A stretch of DNA of 64,000 nucleotides. It comes from Tomocerus qinae. Taxonomy: Eukaryota; Arthropoda; Collembola; Entomobryomorpha; Tomoceridae. The notes beneath the pieces were generated by a model. The model was not told the DNA's origin. It did not search any database and saw nothing but the letters and a program-made list of their open reading frames with translations. Location of the stretch: positions 84,196,001-84,260,000 of the forward strand of contig CM034546.1 of NCBI GenBank assembly GCA_020055645.1, written 5' to 3'. Numbering within the stretch: position 1 is the stretch's first letter; each line of letters starts with the position of its first letter. A program made the position numbers and the translations under genes. Of the stretch, positions 11,310 through 21,841 are shown in pieces.

Positions 11310-12340
11310 TTCGAACTTACGACCTCATTTATATATGTGTATTGATATGCTCACGACCAGATTTCATTGCCACTGTACCATTTTGTCTTACCTATCTACT
11401 CTAACAAATAATATGCTACAAATGCACTCATGCTACATTTGGCACTTGCACTTGGAACTTGCAACTAAGAGCCAGTACAAATTCAACGTAAGCAAAAAGA
11501 AGTTACTGCTAAAATTGGTAAGTAGGAAGTTAATGTGGTTGTAGGCACTGCATAACGAATGAAGGAGGAAACAGGAAAATGAATTAGATCCCTGGGAGCC
11601 CGTATTTCCGTAAGCTAATATTGAATAAGTTATGTTTATAATGTTATTGCATAATGCTCTGAAAACTTTTATTTAGCATAAAAAAATTCAAAAAATTATA
11701 AATATGAATGAAATTAGCGTTTCAGATAACCTACCAAGAATTTCAGCGGGGCTGGAATTCATTTTCTTTTTACAATAAATGGCAATAGCGTAAGTCCTAC
11801 GACTCCCTATACATTGCCTGTTGTAACGTTTGAAGCGCAAATATACAGTTTTTCCACAATATAATATTCCTTTTATAGTCACCCGTAAATATTTTCGCCC
11901 CTTTTCTGGCCTAAACTAATGAAAATAAAGCCTTTTGTAGTAATTTTGGTCATAGAAAGAAGGCAAAAACAGTGACGGCTTTACTTATAGAGTAGCACAG
12001 AGAAGAAACGGAAATTTTTGTTTCTAATGCTGTGCTGGAAATGCGCTGCAACCGTAGCAAACGGTATATTTTTGAGGAGTGGTACCGTGGCACTTTATAT
12101 AAATAATATGTTTTTGAAAATAGGTTCTACCTACAGCCCTACTCGTTAATGTTGATCTGAGCCACATTACTCGCTTTTCGCATATTCATAACTCAGTTTT
12201 GAAAACCACAGCCATGTCAAAATATGTTACAATCACTTTCGGTACTTCTTTCAAATTATGCATAAGTTCTGACCAGATTTCTTAGTGTAGTACTAGTACA
12301 TATGGCAAATGGAAAAATCATTGACTTGAATAGTTAAAAT
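11310..12340. other. Interior of the CTGCAG element, no gene found
   Basis: Only short open frames occur and none is recognisable. Confidence 0.4.
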
Positions 12341-12349
12341 AAAAAATAT

Positions 12350-12625
12350 GTACAAACGGGGAACAATTTTAAAAAGGAACCAGACTTGACCCGATCCACT
12401 TTCAAGCCAATGTGTTTGCCATTTCGACCATGCACTACATTAAAAAAGTACTCCGGACAAAATATCAAAAAGTTTCATGGGAGTTTCATGAAAAGTGTAA
12501 AATGTAAACCAGCTGTACTTGACTGGATTTACAGATACAAGTCTTAGAATATTCGACAGATTGAATAAGCGATAGACTAACAAGAGCAGGAGCGTTGAGC
12601 TTTTCTCTATGTCTACCACGGACTA
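12350..12625 (+). repeat. Diverged direct repeat, copy 1
   Basis: This shares a series of blocks with 13285-13530: ACTACATAAAAA-like, GGACAAAATATCAAAA, TGACTGGATTTACA, AGAATATT, GATAGACTAACA and AGGAGCG. The copies are separated by the repeat C copy at 12700-12990, suggesting an old tandem duplication or two insertions. Confidence 0.6.
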
Positions 12626-12699
12626 AGAAAGGTAATGGTAATAGTAGATCGGAAATCGTAATATGGTTATGAATATGAATGGTTTAGGAAAACCTGGTT

Positions 12700-12990
12700 T
12701 AGTTAATCAAGACTTCCTGTATTCTATTCTTATTATTTCATAATAAGAGAATCAATAGTCTGAGTAAAATTTTTTTTAAATCACGAGGTATTTTAATTCA
12801 AAATCCCTCTTCTTCTCCTTGGAATAAATTGACCCAAAACTGTATACCTACCCTATAGTGGTACATAGTGATAATCACTATAGAAGAATACTTTAGTTGG
12901 CCAATTTATTCTGAAAAGAAGGGGAGGAGAAAATGAGGGAAAAATGAAAAATGAGGGAAAAGACCCCAGAATAGCTCGTACTGGCTCTGT
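12700..12990. repeat. Dispersed repeat C, with inner short inverted repeat
   Basis: TTAATCAAGACTTCCTGTAT is followed by TTATTATTTCATAATAAGAG, a block also present at 47890 and in part at 9073. The second half is an inverted repeat, CTTCTTCTCCTTGGAATAAA versus its near-complement TTTATTCTGAAAAGAAGGGG (12812-12930), a MITE-like structure. Confidence 0.6.
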
Positions 12991-13284
12991 ACTATATTTT
13001 TGTGCATAAGTTTAAATGTGCAATATGCAAATAAGGGGCGAAGTAAGATTTTATGAAAAAATGAGAAAGCATAAAATTCTTAGTAAAATTACCATATTTT
13101 TTAAATTGTCAAATTATCAAATTTTTATAGCGGCAAATAGCTAAGGTATTAGTAATTGTAATTCCACCTAAACATGTTGTACGACTTCTGTCTCATCGCC
13201 TCATGCTCTCTACTGTAAAAATGGCACTTATGCAAAGCATATTCTATTTTCACTACCAACCATAAAATTTAAACATTGAAATAA

Positions 13285-13530
13285 AAATGTAAACAAGTGG
13301 GTTACAATTTCAAAAATGCACCCGACCCAGACCCAACATCAAGCCTATGGATTTGCCAATCCGATTATGTACTACATAAAAACATATTATCGGGCAATTA
13401 CTCCCGGCAAAATATCAAAACGTACTTAGCTTATACGTGACTGGATGTACAATTCATAGAATATTTGTGTTGGACGATAGACTGACATAAGTAGAAAGTA
13501 GGAGCGCAGCGGTGAGCTCTTCTGTACATA
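13285..13530 (+). repeat. Diverged direct repeat, copy 2
   Basis: This is the partner of 12350-12625, with the shared blocks GGCAAAATATCAAAA, TGACTGGATGTACA and GATAGACTGACATAA in the same order and orientation. Confidence 0.6.
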
Positions 13531-13570
13531 CCAAAGCTGGCTGTTGTAGTCATTTGCACTACGAATTTAC

Positions 13571-13819
13571 ATCATACATGGGCTCAGTCGCATTACGCTT
13601 AATAAGAGGTTTTGGGTTTGGAGCGGATCGCGCTATTTTTATTAGTAGAGGAGTACCAAGGTGCTCACCACCAACAACTATCCTGACTGCCCACCACAAT
13701 ATACCAGGATAGTTGTTGGTGGTGAGCACCTTGGTACTCCTCTACTAATAAAAATGGCGCGATCCGCTCCAAACCCAAAACCTCTTATTAAGCGTAATGC
13801 GACTGAGCCCAAGTATGAT
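13571..13819. mobile_element. 249-bp palindrome, copy 2
   Basis: This is a nearly perfect palindrome from ATCATACATGGGCTCAG to its complement. The arms share GGAGCGGATCGCGC-x-ATTTTTATTAGTAGAGGAGTACC-type sequence with copy 1 at 11077-11304. The mirror-image open frames it creates on both strands are artefacts. Confidence 0.85.
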
Positions 13820-14099
13820 TTACATTATGTCATTTCTTGTATCACGGCCGCAGCCTGTGCGAGTTATTTTAGTGCAGTCAATTAACTGCAAGAAATTATC
13901 TGCACTTTGCCTGACGATATTCTGCCAATAACTGCAGTTCCTAAACAGCAGATAGCTATCCCGCACGTATTTACTAGTTTCGAGTTGCAGAATGCTATCT
14001 GCTAGTAAACTGCAGTTCTCTGCAGATGGAAATCTGTTAAAACGCAATCGGACGAATTAACTGCAGAACTCTGCAGGACGCTACTAATGGGGGGTCACC

Positions 14100-14715
14100 C
14101 TTGGCGATAAAAATAACAGCTAGTGTCCGAACCTTCCCCTATACTATCCTTGATATCTAGTAATGATAATCACTATAAAAGAATACTTTAAGGATGGGCT
14201 TCGTCGATTGGTTGCTAACGAAAAATATTTAATTTCTAAGATTTACCCTTGAAAATTGCTTTACAAATCGTAACCGAAACCCACATCCTGACCTAACAGA
14301 CACACTAAGATGTATTGATTACTATGGGTACTATCCTCTCAAACTACCCCTGGTTTTTGACAATCATTGATAGTTTATGTAAAATACTCGATGATTTTCA
14401 AAAATATATATAAGATAATCTATTCTTTGCTTGGTGGTATTGATTATGTGATTGCAATTGCCAATGACGACAGAATAATAGATAGAAAGATGTATGGACA
14501 GAATAAGAATAATAGTAGACTTGTACTGTATTGCTATGGTTCTTGGAAGAGCTTGCCTTTGAATCAATGTTTTCTATAGAGATTATTACTTTTTACTTTT
14601 GCGTTATCATGTTATCTAAGTCAATGTGCTCGGATATTCCATGATAGCATTTCCGGTCGACTTTCATCGAATTTGAAATTCTTCATTATTCAAAAAACTA
14701 CTCTTATATCCAGTT
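14100..14715. other. Unassigned AT-rich sequence
   Basis: The block TGATAATCACTATAAAAGAA at 14164 also occurs in repeat C (12879), so part is decayed repeat. Mirror-image open frames at 14364-14579 show no recognisable product. Confidence 0.35.
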
Positions 14716-15009
14716 CTATTTCTTCCAAAATACAACCCGGATTTTAATGAAACCTGCATATTTGGAATCGTGAAACATCCAGTTACACCTGACTGCACTT
14801 AGATTTTTGATATTGTAACTTTAAATGCCCCTAAAAAATTAAAGTTGTAAAAAAGTTGTAAAATTATTGCTTTCTTAAGACATTAATATTTTTGGAGTTT
14901 TTAGAACTAGAATATCAAAAATCTAAGTGCAGTCAGGTGTAGCCAGATGTTCCAGAATTCCAAATATGCAGGTTTCATTACAATCAAGGTTGTATTTTGG
15001 AAGAAATAG
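14716..15009. mobile_element. Palindromic MITE, diverged relative of 4861-5305
   Basis: The arms pair from CTATTTCTTCCAAAATACAA to its complement, with a centre of about 80 bp. The arm order (TTTTAATGAAACCTGCAT, then TGACTGCACTTAG, then TTTTTGATATTGTAACTTTA) parallels the 4861-5305 element (TTTTTATGAGACTTACATTT, then TTTTGATATTATTGCTTTA), so they belong to one old family. No clean terminus is left. Confidence 0.65.
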
Positions 15010-15226
15010 TGCCCGTTGTGAAACATGTTTAACATGCATTTTGATACTCAACCACTCAACTAATTTAGAGACGAAGCCCCTCGTTAATTGGAAGCCAATT
15101 TATTCTGAAAAAAGTGAGGGGAAAATGAGGAAAATTGTTTGTATGAATAAGCAAAGACGTTTGCTTTTTTAGAACTTGCTTAGTACTTAGACTCACAACA
15201 TGGCCACAATGGTTCCCACAAGATGC

Positions 15227-15427
15227 CTCCATTACAAGGTGAAGACATCTATGGAGGAATATTCCCCGAGTTTTCACTCAATTCGAATTCTACTTTTACG
15301 GCCACAGAAGTAAGCACCCAAGCGGGAAGTAACCATGATTATTTGGTTTGGGTGCCTACCTCTCTGTGGTAGCAAGTAGAATGCAAAAATCCGGGAAACC
15401 CCTCTATATCTCCACGTTGTAATGGAG
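15227..15427. mobile_element. Palindromic MITE E, copy 1
   Basis: This is a palindrome of about 200 bp with CTCCATTACAAGGTG at one end and its complement at the other. The arms contain TCGAATTCTACTT and AAGTAAGCACCCAAGC. It is followed within 10 bp by the hAT-type MITE at 15435. Confidence 0.75.
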
Positions 15428-15434
15428 TTTATAA

Positions 15435-15626
15435 CAGGGTTGCGTTTTGTCCGGATGAAATTGGTTTTGTCCACTGGACAAAACCATTTCGTCCACTAGA
15501 CATAACCATTTTGTCCAATCCGGATAAAATTAATTTTATCCAGTGGATAAAAACCATTTTATCCAGTGGATAAAAACCATTTTATCCAATTCGTCCACAC
15601 CTCTCTATCCGGATACCGCAACCCTG
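15435..15626. mobile_element. hAT-type MITE, 192 bp
   Basis: The ends CAGGGTTGCG...CCGCAACCCTG are inverted repeats, and perfect 8-bp duplications GTTTATAA lie at 15427-15434 and 15627-15634. CAGGG termini with an 8-bp duplication define a hAT-type element. The interior is unusual: it is a chain of short palindromes (TTTTGTCCACTGGACAAAA, then TTTTATCCAGTGGATAAAAA twice). It has no coding capacity. Confidence 0.9.
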
Positions 15627-15840
15627 GTTTATAATAAACAAATGCGTTACTATAGAGTGACAAATTCGAGGCATCTTGGTTCCACCAATCAGAGCCCACA
15701 GCCCACTTTAAATTTAAATTTCGTCAAGTCTAAAATATCTTTCCCTTCTCTCCAGGTAATTTTGAGTAGCTGGTGGGGGTAACAAAATCAGGTAGTCGTA
15801 ATTGGTATTGGAAATTCCCGATAACGTGTTCTTCAAGATG

Positions 15841-16048
15841 CCGCCATTACAAGGTGAAGACATAGAGGAATATTCCCTAAGTTTGCACCCAATTCGAATT
15901 CTACTTATATTGCCACAGAGAAGTAAGCACCCAAGCCGAAAGTAACAATGGTTATTTGGTTTGGGTGCCTCTCTTTGTGGTAGTAAGTAGAATATGAATT
16001 GGGTGCAAAAATTCGGGAATCTCCCTCTACGTTTCCACCTTTGGTGTT
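15841..16048. mobile_element. Palindromic MITE E, copy 2
   Basis: This is the same family as 15227-15427, in direct orientation about 610 bp downstream, with the same AAGTAAGCACCCAAGC / GGTTTGGGTGCCTCTC central hairpin. Confidence 0.75.
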
Positions 16049-16052
16049 CCCC

Positions 16053-16266
16053 ATAAGAGAGTTGCATAACGTGAATGGAATACGGCGGAAAATTTGCACA
16101 GGAAGTATCTGCACCAAATATATTCCTATGGTAATTTCGTAGTTTAGTGTAGTTTCTTTCTACTTTAAACTATATGATAAACAAAATTACCATAGAAATG
16201 TTTTGGTTACAGATACTTCATGTGCTAATTTTCCGCCGTATTCCTTCCATGTTAGATTTCTCTTAT
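16053..16266. mobile_element. 214-bp palindromic MITE
   Basis: Arms of about 85 bp pair: GGAATACGGCGGAAAATTTG on the left and CTAATTTTCCGCCGTATTCC on the right, plus ATGGTAATTT / AAATTACCAT inside. The outermost motif is ATAAGAGA / TCTCTTAT. No clear target duplication was seen. Confidence 0.75.
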
Positions 16267-16542
16267 TTGTGCTTAGGATGGCCCAATGTGTTTCCATAAC
16301 CACTTTATGACCTCTTCTTTCTCATGTGATGAAACTTCGGAGTTTTACCTGTAAAAATTTGGAATAGCCTTCCGGGACGTGTTGACAAAGGAAATGTCAA
16401 CGCTAAATTAATCATAGTCATTGTGGAAGTGAGGGGATTCGTTAATTACTTACATTCTCCATTTAACTAACCCCAGGAGTAGAGTAAAATGCGATTTTTA
16501 TGCATTCAAAAGTAGAATAATGTTAAAAATAACAAAATGCTC

Positions 16543-17044
16543 TTAGAAATTAGTGTTTAAGCCATCAGGTGTATTCAGTAAAGATAAAAAATTTATTCGA
16601 TGGTCAATTCAGGAATCGAACCTGAGTACTTTCGACATCCGGTCTACTCAAATCACCAAGTCGCCATCCGAACATACAATTGTACAGTCTATTTTTTACT
16701 TTCCTTTAGTAACTCTACTGGTTACTATGATAATGCCAATTAATGCTAAAACTCTGCGAACTGCTAGAGATTCATTAGCCGAAATAATTTAGAGATTTTG
16801 CAAGTTTATACGGTGGCTGACCAAACAGAGGTAATAAACAAAACAGAGATATTTCATCATAGTAACCAGTAGAGTTACTAAAGTAAAGTAAAAAATAGAC
16901 TGTACAATTGTATGGTCGGATGGCGACTTGGTGATATGAGTAGACCGGATATCGAAAGTACTCAGGTTCGATTCCTGAATTGACCATCGAATAAATTTTT
17001 TATCTTTACTGAAACCACCTGATGGCTTAAACACTAATTTCTAA
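16543..17044. mobile_element. 502-bp palindrome with tRNA-like arms
   Basis: The arms of about 190 bp are inverted copies, from TTAGAAATTAGTGTTTAAGC to its complement. Each arm contains a tRNA-like segment. In the right arm (plus strand, about 16913-16986) there is a canonical B box GGTTCGATTCC inside a 5-bp T stem (TCAGG / CCTGA), an A-box-like TGGCGACTTGG 50 bp upstream and a 3' end TTGACCA able to pair with TGGTCGG. The left arm carries the same on the minus strand (GGAATCGAACC at 16611). A short T run follows (AAATTTTTTATC), as in Pol III terminators. The element looks like an inverted dimer of a tRNA-derived SINE or a MITE that captured a tRNA. Confidence 0.75.
16913..16986 (+). ncRNA. 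tRNA-like segment (SINE head or tRNA pseudogene)
   Basis: B box GGTTCGATTCC and its T stem are perfect. The D arm is weak, and the anticodon arm cannot be folded with confidence; a long variable arm (GAGTA / TACTC pairing) would fit a Ser/Leu-type ancestor. An inverted copy lies at about 16601-16676. It is not a functional tRNA by inspection. Confidence 0.45.
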
Positions 17045-17302
17045 CACAATAACGGGTGTGGAAGTACTTTAATATTAAAATGCTCTTATTTAACCTCTTT
17101 AAAACAAAGGTGTTGCATCAACTTTCTAGAGCTACTCACTCACAAGCTTACAAGGTGCACTGATCAAACTCATCAATTAACAATTACGATACAACCTAAG
17201 ACCTAAGCGAGTGAGTGTACAAATTTATTAGTGTATAGCAGGCAGGCAAATCTAAAACTATTTTATCTACGTATTTTCTGAGAGCAACACAATCAATTCA
17301 TT
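17045..17302. other. Unassigned sequence
   Basis: It contains CACTCACAAGCTTAC and a partly complementary AAGCGAGTGAGTG 90 bp later, which may be a decayed MITE. No gene is seen. Confidence 0.3.
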
Positions 17303-19107
17303 TCATTCTGGTATTGTTTCATCATGATCAAGTATGAAATCTGATGCATCATCTCCGACAACCATCCAGGAATATTGGTTTGCCGTTGCTTTGTTAAGCT
17401 CAGACATGGCACTTGAAATATTTCTCGGAAATAAATAGGCGAAATTTTTGAAATATTTCGCGAAATATTTCACTCTCAACTTCCTTGAAAAATGAAATAT
17501 TTGAAATAAATGAAATAAATAGGGTACATTGCATTTATTTCAATAAATTTCGCGCGAAATAAATGAATTGCGCATGCGTGTACACATGCGCATTGTATTT
17601 ATTTCATTTATTTCAAAAATTTCATTTATTTCATTAATTTCAAATATTTTATTTTTCAAGAAAAATTCCTTGAAATAAGAAATTAATGCCATGTCTGGTT
17701 AAGCTCCTTAATTTTGATCATTGTTCTAAGTTTTGAAAATACATAATTGGCTTTCTTTGGTACCGCGGGGTAGTTTGTTTCTAAAAGAGTAACGAGATTA
17801 CCTATGACTTTTGGGTTTAAATTGACATTTCCTTCAGTGTGATATGCTTCAAACCATTGATTAAATTTTCTGTACACAGCTAATCACATCGAATACGGTT
17901 CCGTTAAATTATACGAAAGAAAATGTACCTAGAAAGAATCACTTCTTTCAAAGTGTAAAGCTGGCATTACGGGATATTGGTCAATCAGTTTTCTTGCGAT
18001 ATAACCGGCTACATATTCTCTCCTCCTGGCTTACATTTTTCTGTGAGCGTAAAATCTTCTATTTTTATAGATTCTTCAACGATTTCGGGAACAATATCCA
18101 AAATGCGGTCCAAAATAAAATCATTTATTAATGGTACGCTTGTTTCTTCTATCTGACAGTTCATGAGATTAGATATCATGTGTGAACTTAAGCACGAACT
18201 GTCATCAACGCTCAAAACATTACAAAAAATACTCTTTTAAGCCCAGATATGATTTCCACAGCCGTTGGATTCATTGTAAAACCTCCCATTCCACGAATGA
18301 CGAAAAAGAAACTTTCAATATAGTCTTGATTTAAATGGGTCGTTAAAATGTAATCGCAATTACAATCCTTATTTATATCATTATAGATGCATATTAAAGA
18401 ATTGATTGAGATGAAAAAGGCTTTCTGAAAGGGCAAATAAGAATTCTTACGCCTTCCAACCCTCATTTCGGAAAATCTTTTTCCGCTTTTGATAAAAATT
18501 CATCTTGACTTTCTTTGAATTCTTCCAAACCACTAGGTCTTTTATACTGATTTGAAATTTGGTCCATTCTGTTGACATTAAGGATTTATCCAACTTCTGA
18601 TAGTGTTATTCAACTGTCAATGAAGTGATTGCGTAATAGCTTTAGAAGATGAGAGATGTCTGGGAAGACCCAAATATTTTTGTTAGTCACAGGATTAGAA
18701 AATGAGCCAGAAATGAGCTTGAGATCTTTAAATTGAAATGTATCAAGTTATTTCCAAAGTCCAACATTTTTGGTACTCATATCGTGAACAATTCCTACAA
18801 CTTCCAATCCGCACTCGTGAACATTACATATAACTTCAAAATGCTTGTTTTATAACTTTGCCTTCGTAGCTAAAATGCACTATTTGCTTCCAGTTGGGCC
18901 TAGACTTCGCACAGAAAATGCCATCACGTTTTGGTTGTTTCCCAAAATTCTGTATTCAGTGAAATCATAACAATATATACTGTCAATTGCCATCTCATCG
19001 AACCTGATTAGACATCGTCTTTCCAGTTGAGAGGAATTAAGAAACTTAGCTTTTAGGAGATCAATAACTGGAAAAATCATTCTTTCCTTTGATTTCATCT
19101 TAGCCAA
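17303..19107 (-). pseudogene. P-element/THAP9-type transposase relic
   Basis: Minus-strand fragments in several frames follow the order of P-type transposases, which excise and insert DNA using a GTP-dependent RNase H-like core. From N to C: a block with CLIRFDEMAIDS (18880-19107; FDEM is the family's first catalytic Asp region); then a block with FEVICNVHECGLEVVGIVHD (about 18785-18850); then DISHLLKLLRNHFID (about 18615-18663, the family's D-x-x-H-x-x-K-x-x-RN motif); then LNQDYIESFFFVIRGMGGF (18212-18466, the Q-D-x-x-E-x-x-F motif); and a C-terminal region (18009-18215, 17703-17877). Stops (for instance at 18879) and frame changes show it is dead. The 3' end is interrupted by the hAT MITE at 17401-17697; the frame resumes at 17392 and stops at 17303. 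The THAP domain was not found upstream. Confidence 0.8.
17401..17697. mobile_element. hAT-type MITE inserted in the P relic
   Basis: The ends CAGACATGGC...GCCATGTCTG are inverted repeats, and GTTAAGCT duplications lie at 17393-17400 and 17698-17705. The interior is very AT-rich with many GAAATATTTC and ATTTATTTC motifs and a central ATGCGTGTACACATGCGCA. A half copy lies at 41708-41830. It splits the last coding block of the P-type pseudogene and is therefore younger than it. Confidence 0.9.
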
Positions 19108-19540
19108 CCATAACCAAATTTTAAGAAATTAAAAACCAATGTTATGTAATGTTATATATTTAAGAATACGTAAAAACCTCTTTTAAATAGTTATAGGCTT
19201 TAGACGAGATTGAGTGCAATGCTATCGCGCGAATGTATGATATTATGTATAATATTATGTATAATATTGTAAGGAAGTAAAATGTGTGTGTGGTATGAAC
19301 TTTGGTTCATAAGTTAGTTGCCGCTATTTAGAACCGAAAAACCCACGGGGAGAGCACTAAAGCTCTATTTGAGTAATGTGCTGCGAATCAGAGTTCCAAG
19401 GCCACGAAACACTTATATTCACAGCCGCAGAACTAAAGGTAGAACGAGGACATGCATTAGTAGTTGCGACAGACCGGCCAAGTAGGGTCTCGCTTAAACT
19501 TTTGCATTGTTCCGTTCTAGCCCGAGTTCTATTCTCACAA
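19108..19540. other. Unassigned sequence upstream of the P relic
   Basis: No THAP-domain coding sequence or other gene was recognised on either strand. Confidence 0.35.
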
Positions 19541-19630
19541 TATATATATATATAATATAATATGTATATTATGTATATATTATGTATATTATGTATATAT
19601 TATGTATATTATGTATATATTATGTACAAA
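19541..19630. repeat. (TATGTATATTA)n-type microsatellite
   Basis: (TA)n is followed by about 5 copies of a unit containing TATGTATATT. It is low-complexity DNA. Confidence 0.9.
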
Positions 19631-19739
19631 TGTATAATATTGTATGATTACTTCCCGTAGCCTATTCTATTATAAATCCGAAGTTTCATCACATGAGAAA
19701 GAAGAGGTCATAATGGTTATGGAGACACATTGGAATGGT

Positions 19740-20430
19740 TTGAAAGGACAATTGAACTTTCCTGATGTGATCCCAAGGTGAGTGAAATTGTCATGGTAAC
19801 GTCATAATTCTGAATACAGGTAGATGGTGAAAATTTGAAATCCTGTGTAACAGGGCACGCGAGCAGTCTTATGGGGCACGGAAACTGGAGAGAAATGAGG
19901 GGATGAGTGCGGTGCGGGAGACTACTATGCAACTATGACAGCTCCTCCCATTTTAGAAAGAGTCAATAGGGGTGTGTGTTATTTAGCGAAAGCTGAAAGG
20001 ATTAATCTAAAAATATTTCCTTCGTGCAGACCGCTGGTACTCGAACCTTAATTTTATTACCTGACCGTTGCACAGGGAGAATAAAACCCTCCTCCGGCAT
20101 GTCTTGTGCTCGCCACTACTCTAGTACTTCTTTGCTTATGCTTGCTTCTCTTTAACATGAAGGAACAGCTATATAGAACTAATACAACTAGCTTCAAGGT
20201 TCTACGGACTGGGTTTATTTATAATCTAGCACCCCGTAGTAAAATTACTCATTTCTGCTCGTCGCTAAGCAACCGTAACATCGAGGTAGCCTTAAAGCTC
20301 CGTTTTTTAAAATAATTACTAGTCGTGTTGGTTCATTGGCGAAATGCATCTAAAGTCAATCTCAGGACAATGATAAGGGAAAACAAGGAACTTCTTTTCG
20401 GAAAATTTTCCAACAAAATTACCAATACCC
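19740..20430. other. Unassigned sequence with a tRNA-like motif
   Basis: On the minus strand GGTTCGAGTACC (complement at 20036-20047) resembles a B box, but no complete tRNA fold was found. Otherwise nothing is recognised. Confidence 0.3.
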
Positions 20431-20859
20431 AAAACGAAGAGGCTTGGAACCTACAGCAAGCGGAAACAGAAGCTCGCCTGAGTACAGGGGACCCTTGGCA
20501 CAGTTTTGGTAGAATAATAGTAGAAATTGTTAGAAATTTTGATTGCTAGAGAAGAAGATAGAAATGATTGCTAAAATGAATAGTTTAAAATAGGCTATAT
20601 TTGGCTATGAAAATAAACAAAAATGGAATGCCGATTAATGTATTAACAACGCGCGACTATGAAAAATAATGGAAAAGCAATCAAAACAAACAAAAATTTA
20701 AACTGTGGTAGTATATTAACTATTAAATCAACAAAAACCTACAGCAAGCAGTCACAGAAGCTCGCCTTAGTAAAGGGAACCGTGGGAACATTTTTGGTAG
20801 AACAATGGCAAAGATTTATTTGGATTGCTAAAGTGAATAGTTATTTAAAGTTCAATATT

Positions 20860-21680
20860 GAATATTAAAATCAACAGAAAATAAAAAAAAATTAATGTTG
20901 ACTACTAAAATTAACAGAAAATCAAAATATCATAGTCAACAGAAGACTTATATAGATTAATGTTGATTAATGTTGACTATCATAGTCAACAGAAAATCAA
21001 AATAGATTAATCTTGACCATGATAATCAATATAAAATCAAAATAGGTCAAATTCTTAAGGCCCTTTTTATTGATTTGACAATGAAAATGAAGATAAAGTG
21101 AGCGCGCGGTATCTCAGCAACCTATTGACTGATTTGAACCAAAATGTATAGGTTTCGTCACAGGTCCATAGGCATTGCTTTTGGCATGTTTGGTGAATTT
21201 CCTTGAATGCGTTCAAATGTTATAGCGTTGGCGGACCGACGTACTGATAGCCTTTGCGGTTCTATAAGCTTCCTTATTCAAGCGAGATAAAGCTAAAACT
21301 AACAAGAATAGAAAAAAGACTATCAACATTAACAGAAAATCAAAATAGATTAATGTTGAATATTGAAATCAACAGAAATGCAAAACAAATTAATGTTGAC
21401 TTTCAAAATCAACCGAAAATTAAAATTGATTAATATGGACCATCAAAATCAAAAGAAAATCAAAAATGATTAATATTGAGTATCAAAATCAATGGTAAAT
21501 CATAATCGATTAATATTGAGTATCAACCCGAAAAGAAAGTCAAAATTGATTAACATAATCAAAATTAAAAGAAAAATCAAAGCTAAAATTAATCAATATA
21601 ATCAAAATTAAAACAAATAAAAAAAGATTAATATTGACCATCAAAACAAAAAGGAAATCAAAATTTTATTAATATTTGGG
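20860..21680 (+). repeat. Tandem array of ~40-bp units, left arm
   Basis: About 15 degenerate units of the type AAAATCAAAATNGATTAATNTTGACTAT lie here, interrupted at 21060-21300 by the GCGCGCGGTATCTCAGC cassette. The array is inverted relative to 25945-26580. Confidence 0.8.
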
Positions 21681-21841
21681 ATAATCAATGGAGTTTTGGC
21701 AAATTGGCAGACGTAAAAGTGTCAGTTCTGAAGCATGCGCAATACATATTCCAAAGTGCAATAGCAAATTTATTTGATTTGACTTGGCAGTTCTTTCATA
21801 AATTCTTATTGGTAATACTTGGGTGAACGCTACGATTCAGA

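Larger units (their letters stand above)
10688..14100. mobile_element. 3.4-kb CTGCAG-rich TIR element
   Basis: The left end GGGTGACACCGGGCCCCATT is the inverted, diverged counterpart of the right end (complement reads GGGTGACCCCCCATTAGTAG). Both continue CGTCCTGCAGAG-x-TCTGCAG and then 250-390 bp of sequence studded with CTGCAG or CTGCA. Just inside each terminal region lies a 230-250-bp palindrome of one family (11077-11304 and 13571-13819). The interior is AT-rich and non-coding apart from a diverged direct repeat. No transposase or clear target duplication was found, so the superfamily is unknown. Confidence 0.6.
16280..19737. mobile_element. Candidate P-type transposon bounded by 60-bp inverted repeats
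   Basis: A 62-bp sequence at 16280-16341 (GGCCCAATGTGTTTCCATAA onward) recurs in inverted orientation at 19677-19737, with about 55 of 60 positions alike. The P-type transposase relic (17303-19107) lies between them, so these may be the terminal repeats of the element that carried it. The region also holds two later MITE insertions. Alternatively, the two repeats are independent insertions of one small family. Confidence 0.4.

Noticed and set aside
13512..13885. Overlapping 66-75-residue frames
   Set aside because: They result from the 13571-13819 palindrome.
20036..20047. tRNA gene on the minus strand
   Set aside because: Only a B-box-like GGTTCGAGTACC is visible; no acceptor stem or anticodon arm could be formed.
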